Below, piece after piece: positions 39,901 through 47,054 of a stretch of 64,000 nucleotides of DNA. The notes beneath the pieces are model-generated. The model made no database searches. It was not told where the DNA came from and saw nothing but the letters and a program-made list of their open reading frames with translations. A program made the position numbers and the translations under genes. Source of the stretch: JBKHYJ01 sp046565505 (lineage in GTDB: Bacteria > Acidobacteriota > Blastocatellia > UBA7656); assembly GCA_046565505.1 (NCBI GenBank), contig JBKHYJ010000090.1:1-64000 (forward strand), read 5' to 3'. Every line of letters begins with the position of its first letter. The first letter of the stretch is position 1.

Positions 39901-41885
39901 AATCGCTCCTCCACAACGTGCTGCAACTGAACGGCTGCTAGAGAGTCTATGCCAAGATTGACAAGGGGTCGCTGCCGGTCGAGGCTAGAGCGATGGAGTC
40001 CAAGAATTATAGCCACTTGATCGCTCAGAAATTCCACTACCTGGTGGTGACGCTCTACGAGAGCCGGGTCAGACAGACCGTCAGGTTCGGTGTTATCTGC
40101 TGTGTAGCCTGCCGATGACGTAGATGTAACGGAACTAGAAGCTATTATCTCAAGATTGCCTTTGAGGTAGCTTGCGCGGCAAGCGTGACGTTGAATCTTA
40201 CCGCTGGAAGTCTTCTGAATCGTCCCGTGCTTTATGAGCACTACATCTTGAAGAAGGAATTCATGCTCGCGAGCCACGGCCCCGCGAATCGCCTCTATTA
40301 TTGCTTCGGCATTCAGTTCTTTGTGCCGCCTGTCGACTTCCTGAACTACAACAACCTTATCGCCGTCTTCGCCTTCTATCGAGAATGCGGCCCCACACCC
40401 GGGCCTGAGCGCCCAGTGAGTCTCCTCGACAGTTCGCTCTATGTCTTGCGGGTAGTAGTTTCGGCCGCGTACTATAATTAAGTCTTTGAGCCGACCCGTT
40501 ACGAAGAGGTCGCCATCCTTCAGGAAACCGAGATCGCCTGTACGCAAGTAGCTGATAGCGGATTCTTCTCCATCCTCATTGCGAAGGCGAGCATGAAAAT
40601 ATTGTTCGGTCTCCTGAGGTCTGTTCCAGTAACCTTTCGCGATGTTCGGGCCTGCAACCCAAATTTCGCCAATCCTGTCAGCGGCGCACTCAGTTCGATC
40701 TTCAGGCTCAACTATGATAACGGACTGCTGCATCTGCGTATGACCGGACCCAATAAGGAGTCTCGCCTTCTGGCTATCGGATTTGGCAACGCAGTTTTCT
40801 AACAGGTACGCAGGCGACACAGGCTCAGCCCTCGGCCCGGCACCAACGTCGCCTCCGGTGACGAACAAGGTAGCTTCAGCCAGCCCGTAGCACGGATAGA
40901 ATGCCGAGCGCCGGAACCCGCACGAAGTAAATGCCCGCGCGAAGCGGTCCAGCGTTCCTGACCAGATAGGTTCGGCTCCGTTAAATGCCACCCTCCAACT
41001 CGACAGGTCAAGCCCGCTTCTTTCTTCAACCGATATCCTTCTGACGCAGAGGTCGTAGGCAAAGTTAGGACCTCCGCTCGTTGTGCCGCGATACCGACTT
41101 ATCGCCTCAAGCCATCTGCGGGGTTTCTGTAAAAAAGCCATTGAAGGCATCAACACGCAGGTAGCTCCGACGTAAAGCGGTTGGAGAACTCCTCCAATTA
41201 GGCCCATGTCATGGTAAAGCGGCAACCAGCTTACGACCATTGAAGACTCGTCCTGGTCGAAAGCCCTTCTTATCATCTCTTCGTTGGCCACTATATTGCC
41301 GTGCGTGACCATTACTCCTTTGGGTGCTGCCGTAGAACCGGAAGTGTACTGCAGAAACGCGAGCGAATCCGGCTCCAGGTTCTGCCTTTGCCAATCGTTA
41401 GCCGAATCCTCACTGATGCAATCTGTGACAATGACTTTGATCCCGTCCGAATCGGAAGACTGCGCGACCCAAGCCTGCACTATAGGCCCCAGAGATGAGG
41501 TCGTCAGCACAGCCCGTGGCCGGGCATCAAAGGCTATCGATGTAAGCCGGTTCAGCCCTTGATTTTTTCTTGGAGGATAGGCTGGAACCGCAACAACCCC
41601 GGAGTACAGACAGCCGAGGAAGGCTGCAATGAATTCAAGGCCCGGAGGGAAGAGCAACAGCGCCCTTTCGCCGGAACAGCCTGACTGCAACAACTTAGCG
41701 CCAATTGCCCGCGCCAATCTATCTAACTCGACATAGCTCATCCTTCTTGCTTCGACTTCGCCATCGGCTAGAAAGATATATGCAGCGCGGTCAGGACTAT
41801 CCGTTGCGCGCGCGCGTAGAATCTCGACAATGGACGTAGCGCCTATCGTTGAATGCCCAGAGTCCTGACTCGTTTGTGAATCCAT
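30972..41885 (-). CDS. Loading synthase, FAAL-ACP-C-A(Gly)-T-KS-AT-KR[DH]-ACP
   Basis: About 3,637 residues. Approximate order: fatty acyl-AMP ligase 20-600 (YTSGSTAAPKGVM, LPLYHDMGL, GRNYYPQDIE), ACP 640-710 (GIDSLAA), starter condensation domain 735-1170 (HHLVADFW), A domain 1195-1680, carrier 1700-1770 (DLGGHSLL), KS 1790-2215 (TACSTS, EAHGTGT, KTNIGHLD), malonyl-type AT (GHSIGEYV, SHAFHS), KR (TGGLGGIG; CSS and DYCAAN), DH (DHKVSGVPTVPG; HPSLLDIA), ACP (ELGGTSL). The A pocket reads D-I-L-Q-L-G-L-I-W-K, the classic glycine code; its SGSTG motif is SGSLG. It would load a fatty acid, acylate glycine and add one reduced, dehydrated C2 unit. ATG at 41885 has GAGGA at good distance; the upstream in-frame ATG at 41900 lacks one. 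First synthase of the operon. Confidence 0.95.
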   Translation of the reverse strand: MDSQTSQDSGHSTIGATSIVEILRARATDSPDRAAYIFLADGEVEARRMSYVELDRLARAIGAKLLQSGCSGERALLLFPPGLEFIAAFLGCLYSGVVAVPAYPPRKNQGLNRLTSIAFDARPRAVLTTSSLGPIVQAWVAQSSDSDGIKVIVTDCISEDSANDWQRQNLEPDSLAFLQYTSGSTAAPKGVMVTHGNIVANEEMIRRAFDQDESSMVVSWLPLYHDMGLIGGVLQPLYVGATCVLMPSMAFLQKPRRWLEAISRYRGTTSGGPNFAYDLCVRRISVEERSGLDLSSWRVAFNGAEPIWSGTLDRFARAFTSCGFRRSAFYPCYGLAEATLFVTGGDVGAGPRAEPVSPAYLLENCVAKSDSQKARLLIGSGHTQMQQSVIIVEPEDRTECAADRIGEIWVAGPNIAKGYWNRPQETEQYFHARLRNEDGEESAISYLRTGDLGFLKDGDLFVTGRLKDLIIVRGRNYYPQDIERTVEETHWALRPGCGAAFSIEGEDGDKVVVVQEVDRRHKELNAEAIIEAIRGAVAREHEFLLQDVVLIKHGTIQKTSSGKIQRHACRASYLKGNLEIIASSSVTSTSSAGYTADNTEPDGLSDPALVERHHQVVEFLSDQVAIILGLHRSSLDRQRPLVNLGIDSLAAVQLQHVVEERFGISISIANLLDGATIAETADDMLQSKTLSSEEEMSLPEMKASGEFPLSYGQRGLWFMQRLSPDSAAYHISVATKIEGELDVATLKRSFQAVVYRHPALRLTFHQDAGGDPIQRLHDSMEVDFTVVEAERWDEESLMKRLCEYAWRPFDLESGPLLRAVVFRRSAYEHAMIVAVHHLVADFWSLVVMFDELSKLYLADNAGAAADLAPQVSAYSDYVVWSRAQLAGSDGERLWNYWKEKLSPLPAIIDLPTDRPRLPVQTFRGSSRSLELGQELTEALQKFSRSSGASLFVVLVAAFKALLYRYTGQTDLAIGCPVAGRSRSQFDNLVGYFVNPVVLRDDASGNPTFQAFVDRVRCSTLEALEHQNYPFALLAERLNLVRDPSRTPLFQVMFALQKAQRAGQQSLSSFALGEAGSEVRLGPLSLSSLALSEKQVAFDLNLMMAETKSGISASLQYNCDLFDGETALRMLEQLRSVLTSAVANPQTRINRLDLLTQVERNQLLSEWNATAVEFDRHLLLHQIVEAQADRSPDKVAIISEGESLTYRQLESCANRLAHYLRAQGVGPEVIVGVYLDRSLNLVVAILGILKAGGVYLPLDPSHPLERLNLILESSRVPLVVTQERLRSGLSGHGARLLFIDSDWPEISAQLAERPASASLPSNLAYLLYTSGSLGWPKGVGVAHSAVINFLTSMACEPGLTADDIFLSVTTPSFDIFGLELYLPLMLGAQVILPSQETTADGAKLLNTLQESGATAMQATPATWRLLLAAGWTPQPGFNLLCGGEGLPWELARQLQPQTCSVWNLYGPTEATIWSAVYELREEEETSLVPIGKPIANTQLYVLDIDLKVAPLGVPGELMIGGDGLARGYWQLPELSAEKFIPDPFNFKPGARLYRTGDLARWRADGKLEFLGRLDNQVKVRGFRIELGEVESILVSHPEVRQAVVVAWKGNSGDQRLVGYVVPADGANGGPVDAARLRSFLLQKLPEAYVPSLFVTLKSLPLTPNGKVDRKALPTAELSKPSAEHVELRSDLERLVAEIWKAALQADRIGRDDNFFDLGGHSLLLAQVQKRLSDAGYEVPMLDLLRQPTVGALAEHLGQGAARSVAALEGSRRGSARRSCSATTGREIAVVGMSGRFPKAGSVDQLWSRLCEGDECISFFSDEELIALGVEPQVLEDPNYVKAGGVLEGADLFDAAFFGFHPREAEWMDPQHRIFLQCAWQALDDAGYNSANYKDRIGVFAGAGLNTYLHQAAPSFTDSSALKYQAFIGNDKDFLATRVSYKLNLKGPSINVQTACSTSLVAVHLACQSLIAGECEMALAGGVGIRTPQNQGYFYEEGGILSPDAHCRAFDKDAKGTVFGSGVGVVVLKPLARALADRDTIYAVIKGSAINNDGGVKIGYTAPSVDGQAEVIAEAMSVAGVEPESITYVEAHGTGTTLGDPIEVAALKEAFGSRTNNKQFCAIGSIKTNIGHLDTAAGIAGLIKAVCALRHRRLPPSLNFTEPNPKIDFANSPFYVNAQLKDWTGNGKPRRAGVSSFGIGGTNAHVILEEAPPAVSGSDSRPWQLLTLSAKTSSALDQTINGLVERLKAEPQTILADVCYTLQTGRRAFAYRRAVVCKDTADAGAVLESLNGERFINGFHENGKPSVAFLFPGQGSQHVNMAREVYETEAGFAAEVDACIEILKPHLGLDLRELLFVDEALAVTAGKQLEQTALAQPALFVIEYALARLWMDWGVTPSAIIGHSIGEYVAACLSGVFALEDSLRLVAARGRLMQSMPGGAMLSVQLSEAEVMPLMRAELSLAAVNGPSTVLVSGPFEAVADLEKRLAERRIVFTRLHTSHAFHSSMMDPIIEEFTKEVLGCNLRPPAIPFVSNLTGTWITNSEATDPHYWARHLRQAVRFSDGLRALLEEPDRLLLEVGPGNALSTLARQQARQAVAVSSLPHPRDKQPALASTLNAAGRLWVEGVEIDWEHFYAREKRRRVSLPAYPFEGERYWIKSGRKTGIGMRQSDLNNWFYAPAWHRSVLGPADDSEELSRHWLVIRNEESFSQRLVEQLRARGFDVTTVSAGDGFTRYNESSFSISSSSREDYNALIKDLSESGRFPNRIVHAWNVTPSEFGDRTGDLWEQARCRSFDSLLFLTQALERSKPDAPVGIAVLSSNMQKVCGEQFISTEKSLLLGPVKVIPQEHPNLSCLSLDLTLPQEASREEDELINDLIEELVASPVDQVVAYRGGERWVQSIDRIQLDAQSKVSTRLRDGGVYLITGGLGGIGLTLAEELARLVKARLVLIGRSAMPERQRWDEGASPNGSGERWTEAITKIRLLEEMGSEVLTVSADVTDAGSMEGAIRQAEERFGTISGVIHAAGIAGGGIIQLKTPDSSERVLAPKVLGTLVLQSALKDHKLDFFILCSSINSIIGGFGQSDYCAANAFCDSFAQANFHHRQNYVASINWDRWDEVGMAARPFTEPSRLPVAFNEKYAPTPEGSHPLLDACVVEGADRMVFISQFSPDTHWVLSDHKVSGVPTVPGTAYLEMARAAFAKLGPKEAVELRGVTFRAPLMVDEGQIREVVTLLDRNDNGYAFRIMSRLAANAVAQQWEEHARGEIGLSKVSGATSDGRRHEDANRILATGRKLATNGNGDFKGAQKFITTGPRWNSLSSVHIAGDEALAVLDMADSFESDLSLYVLHPSLLDIATGFIQYLVDGDYLPLVYEQLTVRAPIPRRALSHVKLRGEATEPREVITCDISICDETGAEAVRVEGFSMKRVAEGSLARPEPKATYDTESSAQKLLSRDFGAGISPKQGAEIFRRVLVSGRVPQIIVSTEEIREKIDAIASRNRSRLLDELESIGPAEDVHARPPLSSAYTEPNNDLERRMAAIWQRVLGIEQVGINDSFFELGGTSLTGIRLVSELKKEFKVDIPVVSIFEASTIAALARYLSPKADPQAVFEQVQDRAEKKKQALKGRQQMAGKKAVLSAPKDN
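31600..32480 (-). other. DH domain nested in the KR C-terminal segment
   Basis: Within the loading synthase, the dehydratase (catalytic His in SDHKVSGVPTVPG, Asp in HPSLLDIA) follows the KR core. After it comes the segment GISPKQGAEIFRRVLVSG (about 31440-31530). In the other PKS gene the equivalent segment (GISNVEGVEAFDRILASG) directly continues the KR. The DH therefore interrupts the KR unit instead of preceding it, as in the canonical KS-AT-DH-KR-ACP order. Confidence 0.75.
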
Positions 41886-42030
41886 ACTACTCGTCCTCAT
41901 TTATGCGGAGCGGCTATCGACACAGATATTGACAGCCGAGCAGGCGAGGGTCGCTAGCGTATAATGTCGGTGATTGTCTTAGGGTTTATACGACGGGTTG
42001 AGAGAGTGACTGGTAGCTCAGCTAGAATAT

Positions 42031-42630
42031 TCAGGTGGTGCTCACTGAAGCGATCAGGTCCAGATCGTCGGGAACCTTAAACCCTAGTTCTCGCTCGCAA
42101 AAATCCTTCCAGTCAGAGGTCGTCTGATTAAATATGACATCCTCATCGTGCCACATAGACCTGGTCACTGTGTAATCTTGATGGATGAAGATTATGCTTT
42201 CATTAGTAAGGTCCTTACCGTCGGGGTCGTTATCCCTGATTCCCTTCCAGTTGATCCTACTCTCAGACCAATCGACGTACTTTCTAAGGTGTCTCAAGTA
42301 ATAAGCTTTGCAATATTTCCTCGGGCCCGTAGGTGATTTCCCGCCTGTGATGGCGTCTTTGACATCTCGCAGGTAAGCCGCCACGTCAGACCGCCCGGCG
42401 GCAAGAGCTATCGAGTAAGGAGTCCGCTGATTTTTGTCCATCTTCAATACATCGGCCCCATTCTCGACAAGCATTTTCACTAAAGTAAGGTTGCCCTTTC
42501 CAGCAGCATAGTTCAACGCCGCCCAGCCTTGTTCATCTTGCTCGTTTACATCGACATCTGATTTGAGTAGATCTCGCACAGCTTCCAGATCATCAGACTG
42601 TACGGCAGTTATTAGATCCATATTGCCCAT
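42031..42630 (-). CDS. Ankyrin-repeat protein with unknown C-terminal domain
   Basis: 199 residues. Residues about 1-95 hold three ankyrin repeats (DLEAVRDLL; GWAALNYAAGKGNLTLVKMLVENGAD; QRTPYSIALAAGRSDVAAYL). After a flexible GGKSPTGP linker (96-103) comes a ~95-residue domain I cannot name. It has two cysteines, Cys107 (KYCKAYY) and Cys178 (KDFCERELGF), and many acidic and aromatic residues (HQDYTVTRSMWHDED at 150-164). No signal peptide. ATG 42630 is chosen because GGAGG lies five bases upstream; an in-frame TTG at 42642 is less likely. The gene lies 145 bp before the loading synthase and about 1.9 kb of scarred DNA after the radical SAM/protease cassette, same strand. It could be the substrate of that cassette, a regulator of the synthetase operon, or unrelated. 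Confidence 0.8.
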   Translation of the reverse strand: MGNMDLITAVQSDDLEAVRDLLKSDVDVNEQDEQGWAALNYAAGKGNLTLVKMLVENGADVLKMDKNQRTPYSIALAAGRSDVAAYLRDVKDAITGGKSPTGPRKYCKAYYLRHLRKYVDWSESRINWKGIRDNDPDGKDLTNESIIFIHQDYTVTRSMWHDEDVIFNQTTSDWKDFCERELGFKVPDDLDLIASVSTT

Positions 42631-42803
42631 CTTTTCCTCCAAGTCTGAGCGTCTAAGCTACTCGCTACGCCCGTCTCTGCTCTATATAAATCATCTCTTC
42701 ATGCGCGCTCGGCCGGATGGGCCAAATTCCACAATCTTATAGTTGTATTCATTGAGCCTCGTCTGAGCGCGCAACATAATCATAGCTTTACAACATTACA
42801 AAC

Positions 42804-42836
42804 CATTTAATTAAGAATCCGATTCTTAATTAAATG
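42804..42836. repeat. Perfect 33-bp palindrome
   Basis: Two 16-base arms (CATTTAATTAAGAATC and its exact reverse complement) are separated by a single C at 42820. It is AT-rich and lies about 175 bp upstream of the ankyrin start. A one-base spacer does not suit a terminator hairpin, and no T-run follows. It could be an operator for a dimeric regulator, or two abutting ends of a lost element. Confidence 0.85.
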
Positions 42837-43543
42837 CTCCGCTCTGAGCATAGCACCGCCCGGTAAATTTAAACCCTTCAAGGAAGCGGCGCTTGCCGCG
42901 TATGAATTGGTGGGTGTCTTGCTCGATTCAGGAACAAACCCCTGTCAATACCTTCAGGCATTAACCAGGTTTGCCGCGAAAATAAGGGACGAAAAAGCGG
43001 GTACAGTTCGCCTGTTGAAGGAACGATTCTGCTGGCGGCGGAACTCGATTCTGCTTCGCCTTTAGATGACAAGCCTTGATGTCACACGTTAAGGGAATTC
43101 TTATTTGCCGAGCAATGGCAGAGAAGTGTATAATGGTCATTGACACTACCTACTAATGGTTGTGTGAATGGCAGGGCAGACTGGACCTCGCAAGTTAGGC
43201 TGCCTTGCCGCTTTAGTTCCGAATTATCCGCTAAAGATTCAGAGAACTTCCCATTAGGGTCGTATTCATCACAGGATGCCCCTGATCCCTAGCTTTTCAA
43301 TTCTGTATAAGATTACTGAGCAAAACTTACTGAGTGATCACAACATCAGAATCACCCAAAGAAGACGGTTGAACTTTGGTTCTGACCATCTGCAATTTGT
43401 TTAAGGAACAATGAGCTGGGGCAATCTAGATCAATATGAGCTACTCCGCGTCAACTGATCGATATTTATGCCTGTTTCATTAGTCGAACGCATTATCAAT
43501 AGAATTTGCATCCTTATACTTCCCAAAACGGTTGCTTGAGCAT

Positions 43544-43572
43544 AGTCGCTTCGTTACTGCGAGCGACTTTTT
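43544..43572 (+). terminator. Possible rho-independent terminator
   Basis: AGTCGCT at 43544-43550 pairs with AGCGACT at 43562-43568 around an 11-base loop, followed directly by a run of five T. It points rightward, but no intact plus-strand gene precedes it, so it may be a leftover of decayed DNA. Confidence 0.4.
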
Positions 43573-43838
43573 AGCAAAACATCTGAAGGTGCTTATCAAA
43601 AATCAGCGAAATATGTCCACCGATGTGAGGCAGAGGGGAGAGACCGCTTCTCATTCGTGACATACGCAGCATCTTGCCGAAAATAGAAAAACACAATGGC
43701 GGTCTCGTTGATAGAGCCTTTATCGTGTTCTAAACAGCGATTATTTCCCAGCCAGTTCTTAGGAACGCATGTTTAAGGAATTACCCTTGCTGCGTATTCA
43801 TTTTCAAACCAACAACATCATTCTGGACATTTAATACA

Positions 43839-44354
43839 TTGAAAAATAAGTTTCTGAACTTTTTGCGTGTTAGTAAATCTGTGCAAAAAGAACGTGTAAA
43901 ACTCACGGATTTCGATCAGCACTATTTGACAACTTTACTCGCCAAAGGGTAACTTTCGGCTCGCTGTTTTCGCCGCGCCACCGCCCTGTTGGAACTCCAT
44001 CGCGGCAAACCTTTAGATGAGGTTGCCACCACTTTATCGGTTCATCGCGTGCCAGTTGGCAACTGAGCGGATACCTACAATGAAGTCGGCTTGCAATACC
44101 TGCACGACAATCCGCGACAGCGACACCCATCAAATTACGAGACCTTCCCAGCCGATGAGGCGTTTGCATTAGCGCAGAAGTTCGAGTTCTACTACACGCC
44201 GAAATCGGCGGATTGGCAGTCGAGCCGGGTTAAAACGCGAAGTGTTAGCGATTATCAAAGAGCGCGAGGGGAAAGCCATCAAACTGATTGGCAATTTTCT
44301 TTAGAAGCAGCGATGACGAAACTCGACAAGAATTGTGAGCAAGTTCTAGCTTAG
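43839..44354 (+). pseudogene. Decayed IS630-type transposase relic
   Basis: Reading from a TTG at 43839 gives an N-terminal helix-turn-helix part (KERVKLTDFDQHYLTTLLAKG, then a stop; RRATALLELHRGKPLDEVA), a second stop after HRVPVGN, then LQYLHDNPRQRHPSNYETF and the C-terminal FEFYYTPKSADW segment typical of IS630-family enzymes. The central catalytic DDE region is deleted and the tail is frameshifted (AIIKEREGKAIKL in another frame, WQFSLEAAMTKLDKN in this one). It is non-functional. It lies between the protease gene and the ankyrin gene and may have separated a once-continuous operon. Confidence 0.75.
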
Positions 44355-44577
44355 AATGAAAACCTGAACAAACTTAGTTTACAATGTATTTAAGAGCGTA
44401 ATGACTGTAACATTACATCTCTCTTATAGTCAAGGGCAAAACGCTCTAACCGTTGCTGCCCGTAAATCGGGAATTGCAAGAAGTTATCCTGAATCGGCTA
44501 TCATCTTATGTTTTCAATTTCCGATTTAAGATCAGATAAAAACAACTCGCCGACTCAACAATTGTCTTATGGACCAT

Positions 44578-45309
44578 TCAAGCATGTTCGTATGGGGTTC
44601 GCGAGCCGCCGCATTCTGCCTGCTCCGCAAGCAACTTGAGGAGCGAGCTAACTGAACAATTAGGATGCATCTCCCTAGCGCGCGCAACAAAGCCCGTCAT
44701 GTTGGCTACGGCAAAGCTGATTCCACTCAGATTGCGCTCACAAGGAACGCCCGGAATATCTCTGGGATAGGGAGAAGCTACAAAGACGGGAGCGCCTTGA
44801 ATGTACTTTGTGCGATAGCTGTCCCGAGGACACAGCGAATCGGCTTCTACTCCTATTACAGAAGGCAAGCTTCCTGGAAGCAGCATTTGACCTGAAACAT
44901 TATGTGCAGCGACAATTGCAATATTCTTTTCGGTCGCTAGATTTACAATGCGTTGCAGATATTCGCCATGAGCCTGCCTGGCCGTTCCCAGACTCAGATT
45001 AATTACTGTCATGTCGTGCTCGATTGCCCATACAAGAGCCTCTATTAGCATCTCAATGTTGGCCGTTAAGCTGCGGTTAAAGACTTTGACCGCAAAGATC
45101 ATTGAGTCAGGTGACTTCTCTCGTATTGCCCCGGCGACGGCTGTTCCATGCCCGTTAAAGTCAAGGTAGTCTTCAGCCTGGCTCGACTTTATACAAATTC
45201 CGCCCGCGACACCTGCCACGTGAGGGTGCGAAGGATTGATCCCGCTATCGACTACTGCGACTTTTACGCCGCGACCCGTATGTTCGCTGAATGGCATAGA
45301 CATATTCAC
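44578..45309 (-). CDS. Subtilisin-like serine protease, QhpE-like
   Basis: 243 residues, a minimal S8 protease without signal peptide or prodomain, so cytoplasmic. Catalytic triad: Asp21 (AVVDSGI), His54 (NGHGTAVAG) and Ser198 (LSGISFAVAN); Asn137 in AAHNVSG is the oxyanion-hole candidate. Size and composition match QhpE, the ~240-residue protease that removes the leader of the quinohemoprotein amine dehydrogenase gamma subunit after cross-linking by the radical SAM enzyme QhpD. Start GTG overlaps the ABC transporter stop by four bases (GTGA); an in-frame ATG is two codons downstream. It is the last gene of the cassette before the transposase scar. Its substrate is not identified. Confidence 0.88.
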   Translation of the reverse strand: MNMSMPFSEHTGRGVKVAVVDSGINPSHPHVAGVAGGICIKSSQAEDYLDFNGHGTAVAGAIREKSPDSMIFAVKVFNRSLTANIEMLIEALVWAIEHDMTVINLSLGTARQAHGEYLQRIVNLATEKNIAIVAAHNVSGQMLLPGSLPSVIGVEADSLCPRDSYRTKYIQGAPVFVASPYPRDIPGVPCERNLSGISFAVANMTGFVARAREMHPNCSVSSLLKLLAEQAECGGSRTPYEHA

Positions 45310-47054
45310 AACCCGGTCGCAGCCCGCTCTGGCGAAAAGAAGGACGACAACAAACTGCCGCGAGCAAGCAGGTCCGCAGGTCGCCCACTTTCCACCACCT
45401 TGCCCGCATCCAATACAATTGCCCAGTCCGCCAACTGTACCAGAGAGAGCCTGTGAGAGATTATCAACATTGTGCGCCCCTGCATTGCAGACGAAAGCGA
45501 TGATGCGAGGCTATGTTCGGTTCGGGGGTCGAGCGAGGCCGTAGGCTCATCCAGCACTATCACCGCGGGGTCTCTCAGCAACGCGCGCGCAAGCGCCACG
45601 CGCTGACGCTCGCCTACGGAAAGCGCCTGTCCTCGCTCACCAACTTGAGTCTCGTAACCCAGAGGCAGCGACTGAATGAACTCGTCAATAGATACCGAGC
45701 GCGCTGCTTGAATAATCTCTTCTCGACTCGCCTCGGGTCGCGCATATCTGATGTTCTCTAATATAGTGGCGTTGAACAGAAACGGATTTTGCTCTACCAG
45801 AACTACCTCACGGCGCAGGTCTGCGAGTCTAATGTCTCGCAGATCATGACCATCAAGCCGCACTGTCCCAGATATCGGATCGTAAAAGCGCAACAGCAAG
45901 TCTGCGATAGTAGATTTGCCGACACCACTTGGGCCGGAAATTGCGCAGATGCATCCGGCAGGCACGCTGAATGTTACGGAATCCAGCACAACCGTGTCGC
46001 GGTCGTACTTGATTGTCACGTCATCGAAAACTATGTCGCCTCTTACAGAATCGATTTTCAACGCTTCTGGACTGTCGGCGACTTCCACCGGCGTATCGAG
46101 AATTTCAAAGACTCGATTCAGTGACACTCGTGCTGTAGTCACATTTGTGTAGAGTCCCATCAGGCTTTGCACGGGCGCTAGCAGCCTGACGTGATATGCC
46201 ATAAATGCGACTAATTCGCCTATGGTCATGTTGCCGTCTATGACGAGTTTTCCTCCATAAAGGAAGACAAGCGCGGTGCTCACAGTGAGCACCGCGCCGG
46301 GAAGCGCGCTCGCGAGAAATGACAGGAGTTGCATCGACAACATCGCTTCTACAAAGCCCTGACTCTTTTCACGAAATCGCCCAACCTCGCGCTCTTGGGC
46401 GTTCGACGAGACCACCAGCCGTACACCCATCAAGGTTTCTATGAGGAAGCTGCCTATTTCCGAACTCCGCTCGCGCATCTTCTGAACTTCGCCCGCCACC
46501 CTACCGCGATAGCGTTGGAGCGCGATAATCGATAACGGAAGCAGCAGAATACTCACGAAAAAGAGCTTCCAGTTCAACAAGATCATGATTGCAACGCTGC
46601 CTGTCAGGAATAAAACATTGCTGATGAGCGCAAGCAGCGTGTCGGCGGCGACTTTTTGCACTTCGCCAATGTCGTTATTCAATCGCGATACTATTTCTCC
46701 GAGCCTGGTGCGGGCGTAAAAGCGAGGCGAAAGCGCCTGCAAGTGACGGTACACGGCCAGACGCATATCAAACAAAACATTTGCCGAAACTGCTATGTAG
46801 CGATAGCTGCTCAGAATGTTGAGCGCAAAGCCAGCCGCAGCAACCACAACCATCAATGCCGCGACTCCTACAAGTGATTTGAAGCTGCGATTGAGCAATG
46901 CTTCATCGATCAGCAGCTTGGTTATGTAGGGCTGGGATAGCGCGACAGCCGTTGATATAAGGCTGAGCGCGAGAACCAGAGCGAGCCTGCGCCAGTAGGG
47001 CAGCACGTAGGCGAGCACTCGGCGGTAATCTATCAGCAAAGACTCTTTCTTCAC
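45306..47054 (-). CDS. ABC exporter, fused membrane and ATPase domains, QhpF-like
   Basis: 582 residues. The first ~310 residues form a six-helix transmembrane domain (hydrophobic segments starting near 15, 55, 130, 155, 240 and 270). The ATPase domain has Walker A SGPSGVGKST (near 367), a Q-loop (VEQNPF), the signature LSVGERQRVALARALL, Walker B VIVLDEPTASLD and the switch His in IISHRLS. It is a homodimeric type-IV exporter half and lacks an N-terminal C39 peptidase, which fits a separate leader protease next door. In the quinohemoprotein system the corresponding QhpF is thought to export the processed gamma subunit. GTG start overlaps the upstream U32 gene (GTGA) and its stop overlaps the protease, so all are translationally coupled. 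Confidence 0.9.
   Translation of the reverse strand: MKKESLLIDYRRVLAYVLPYWRRLALVLALSLISTAVALSQPYITKLLIDEALLNRSFKSLVGVAALMVVVAAAGFALNILSSYRYIAVSANVLFDMRLAVYRHLQALSPRFYARTRLGEIVSRLNNDIGEVQKVAADTLLALISNVLFLTGSVAIMILLNWKLFFVSILLLPLSIIALQRYRGRVAGEVQKMRERSSEIGSFLIETLMGVRLVVSSNAQEREVGRFREKSQGFVEAMLSMQLLSFLASALPGAVLTVSTALVFLYGGKLVIDGNMTIGELVAFMAYHVRLLAPVQSLMGLYTNVTTARVSLNRVFEILDTPVEVADSPEALKIDSVRGDIVFDDVTIKYDRDTVVLDSVTFSVPAGCICAISGPSGVGKSTIADLLLRFYDPISGTVRLDGHDLRDIRLADLRREVVLVEQNPFLFNATILENIRYARPEASREEIIQAARSVSIDEFIQSLPLGYETQVGERGQALSVGERQRVALARALLRDPAVIVLDEPTASLDPRTEHSLASSLSSAMQGRTMLIISHRLSLVQLADWAIVLDAGKVVESGRPADLLARGSLLSSFFSPERAATGL

Larger units (their letters stand above)
42631..43838. other. 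Gene-poor gap upstream of the ankyrin gene
   Basis: About 1.2 kb without a convincing gene on either strand; open frames are short, without ribosome-binding sites or recognisable motifs. It contains the 33-bp palindrome and a terminator-like hairpin (listed separately). The promoter for the ankyrin gene and perhaps for the whole synthetase operon should lie in 42631-42800, but I see no strong -35/-10 pair. The AT-rich, stop-laden sequence and adjoining transposase relic suggest decayed mobile DNA. Confidence 0.6.

Noticed and set aside
42005..42040. TGGTAGCTCAGCTAGAAT, which resembles the D-arm of a tRNA
   Set aside because: No acceptor, anticodon or T arms can be folded around it.
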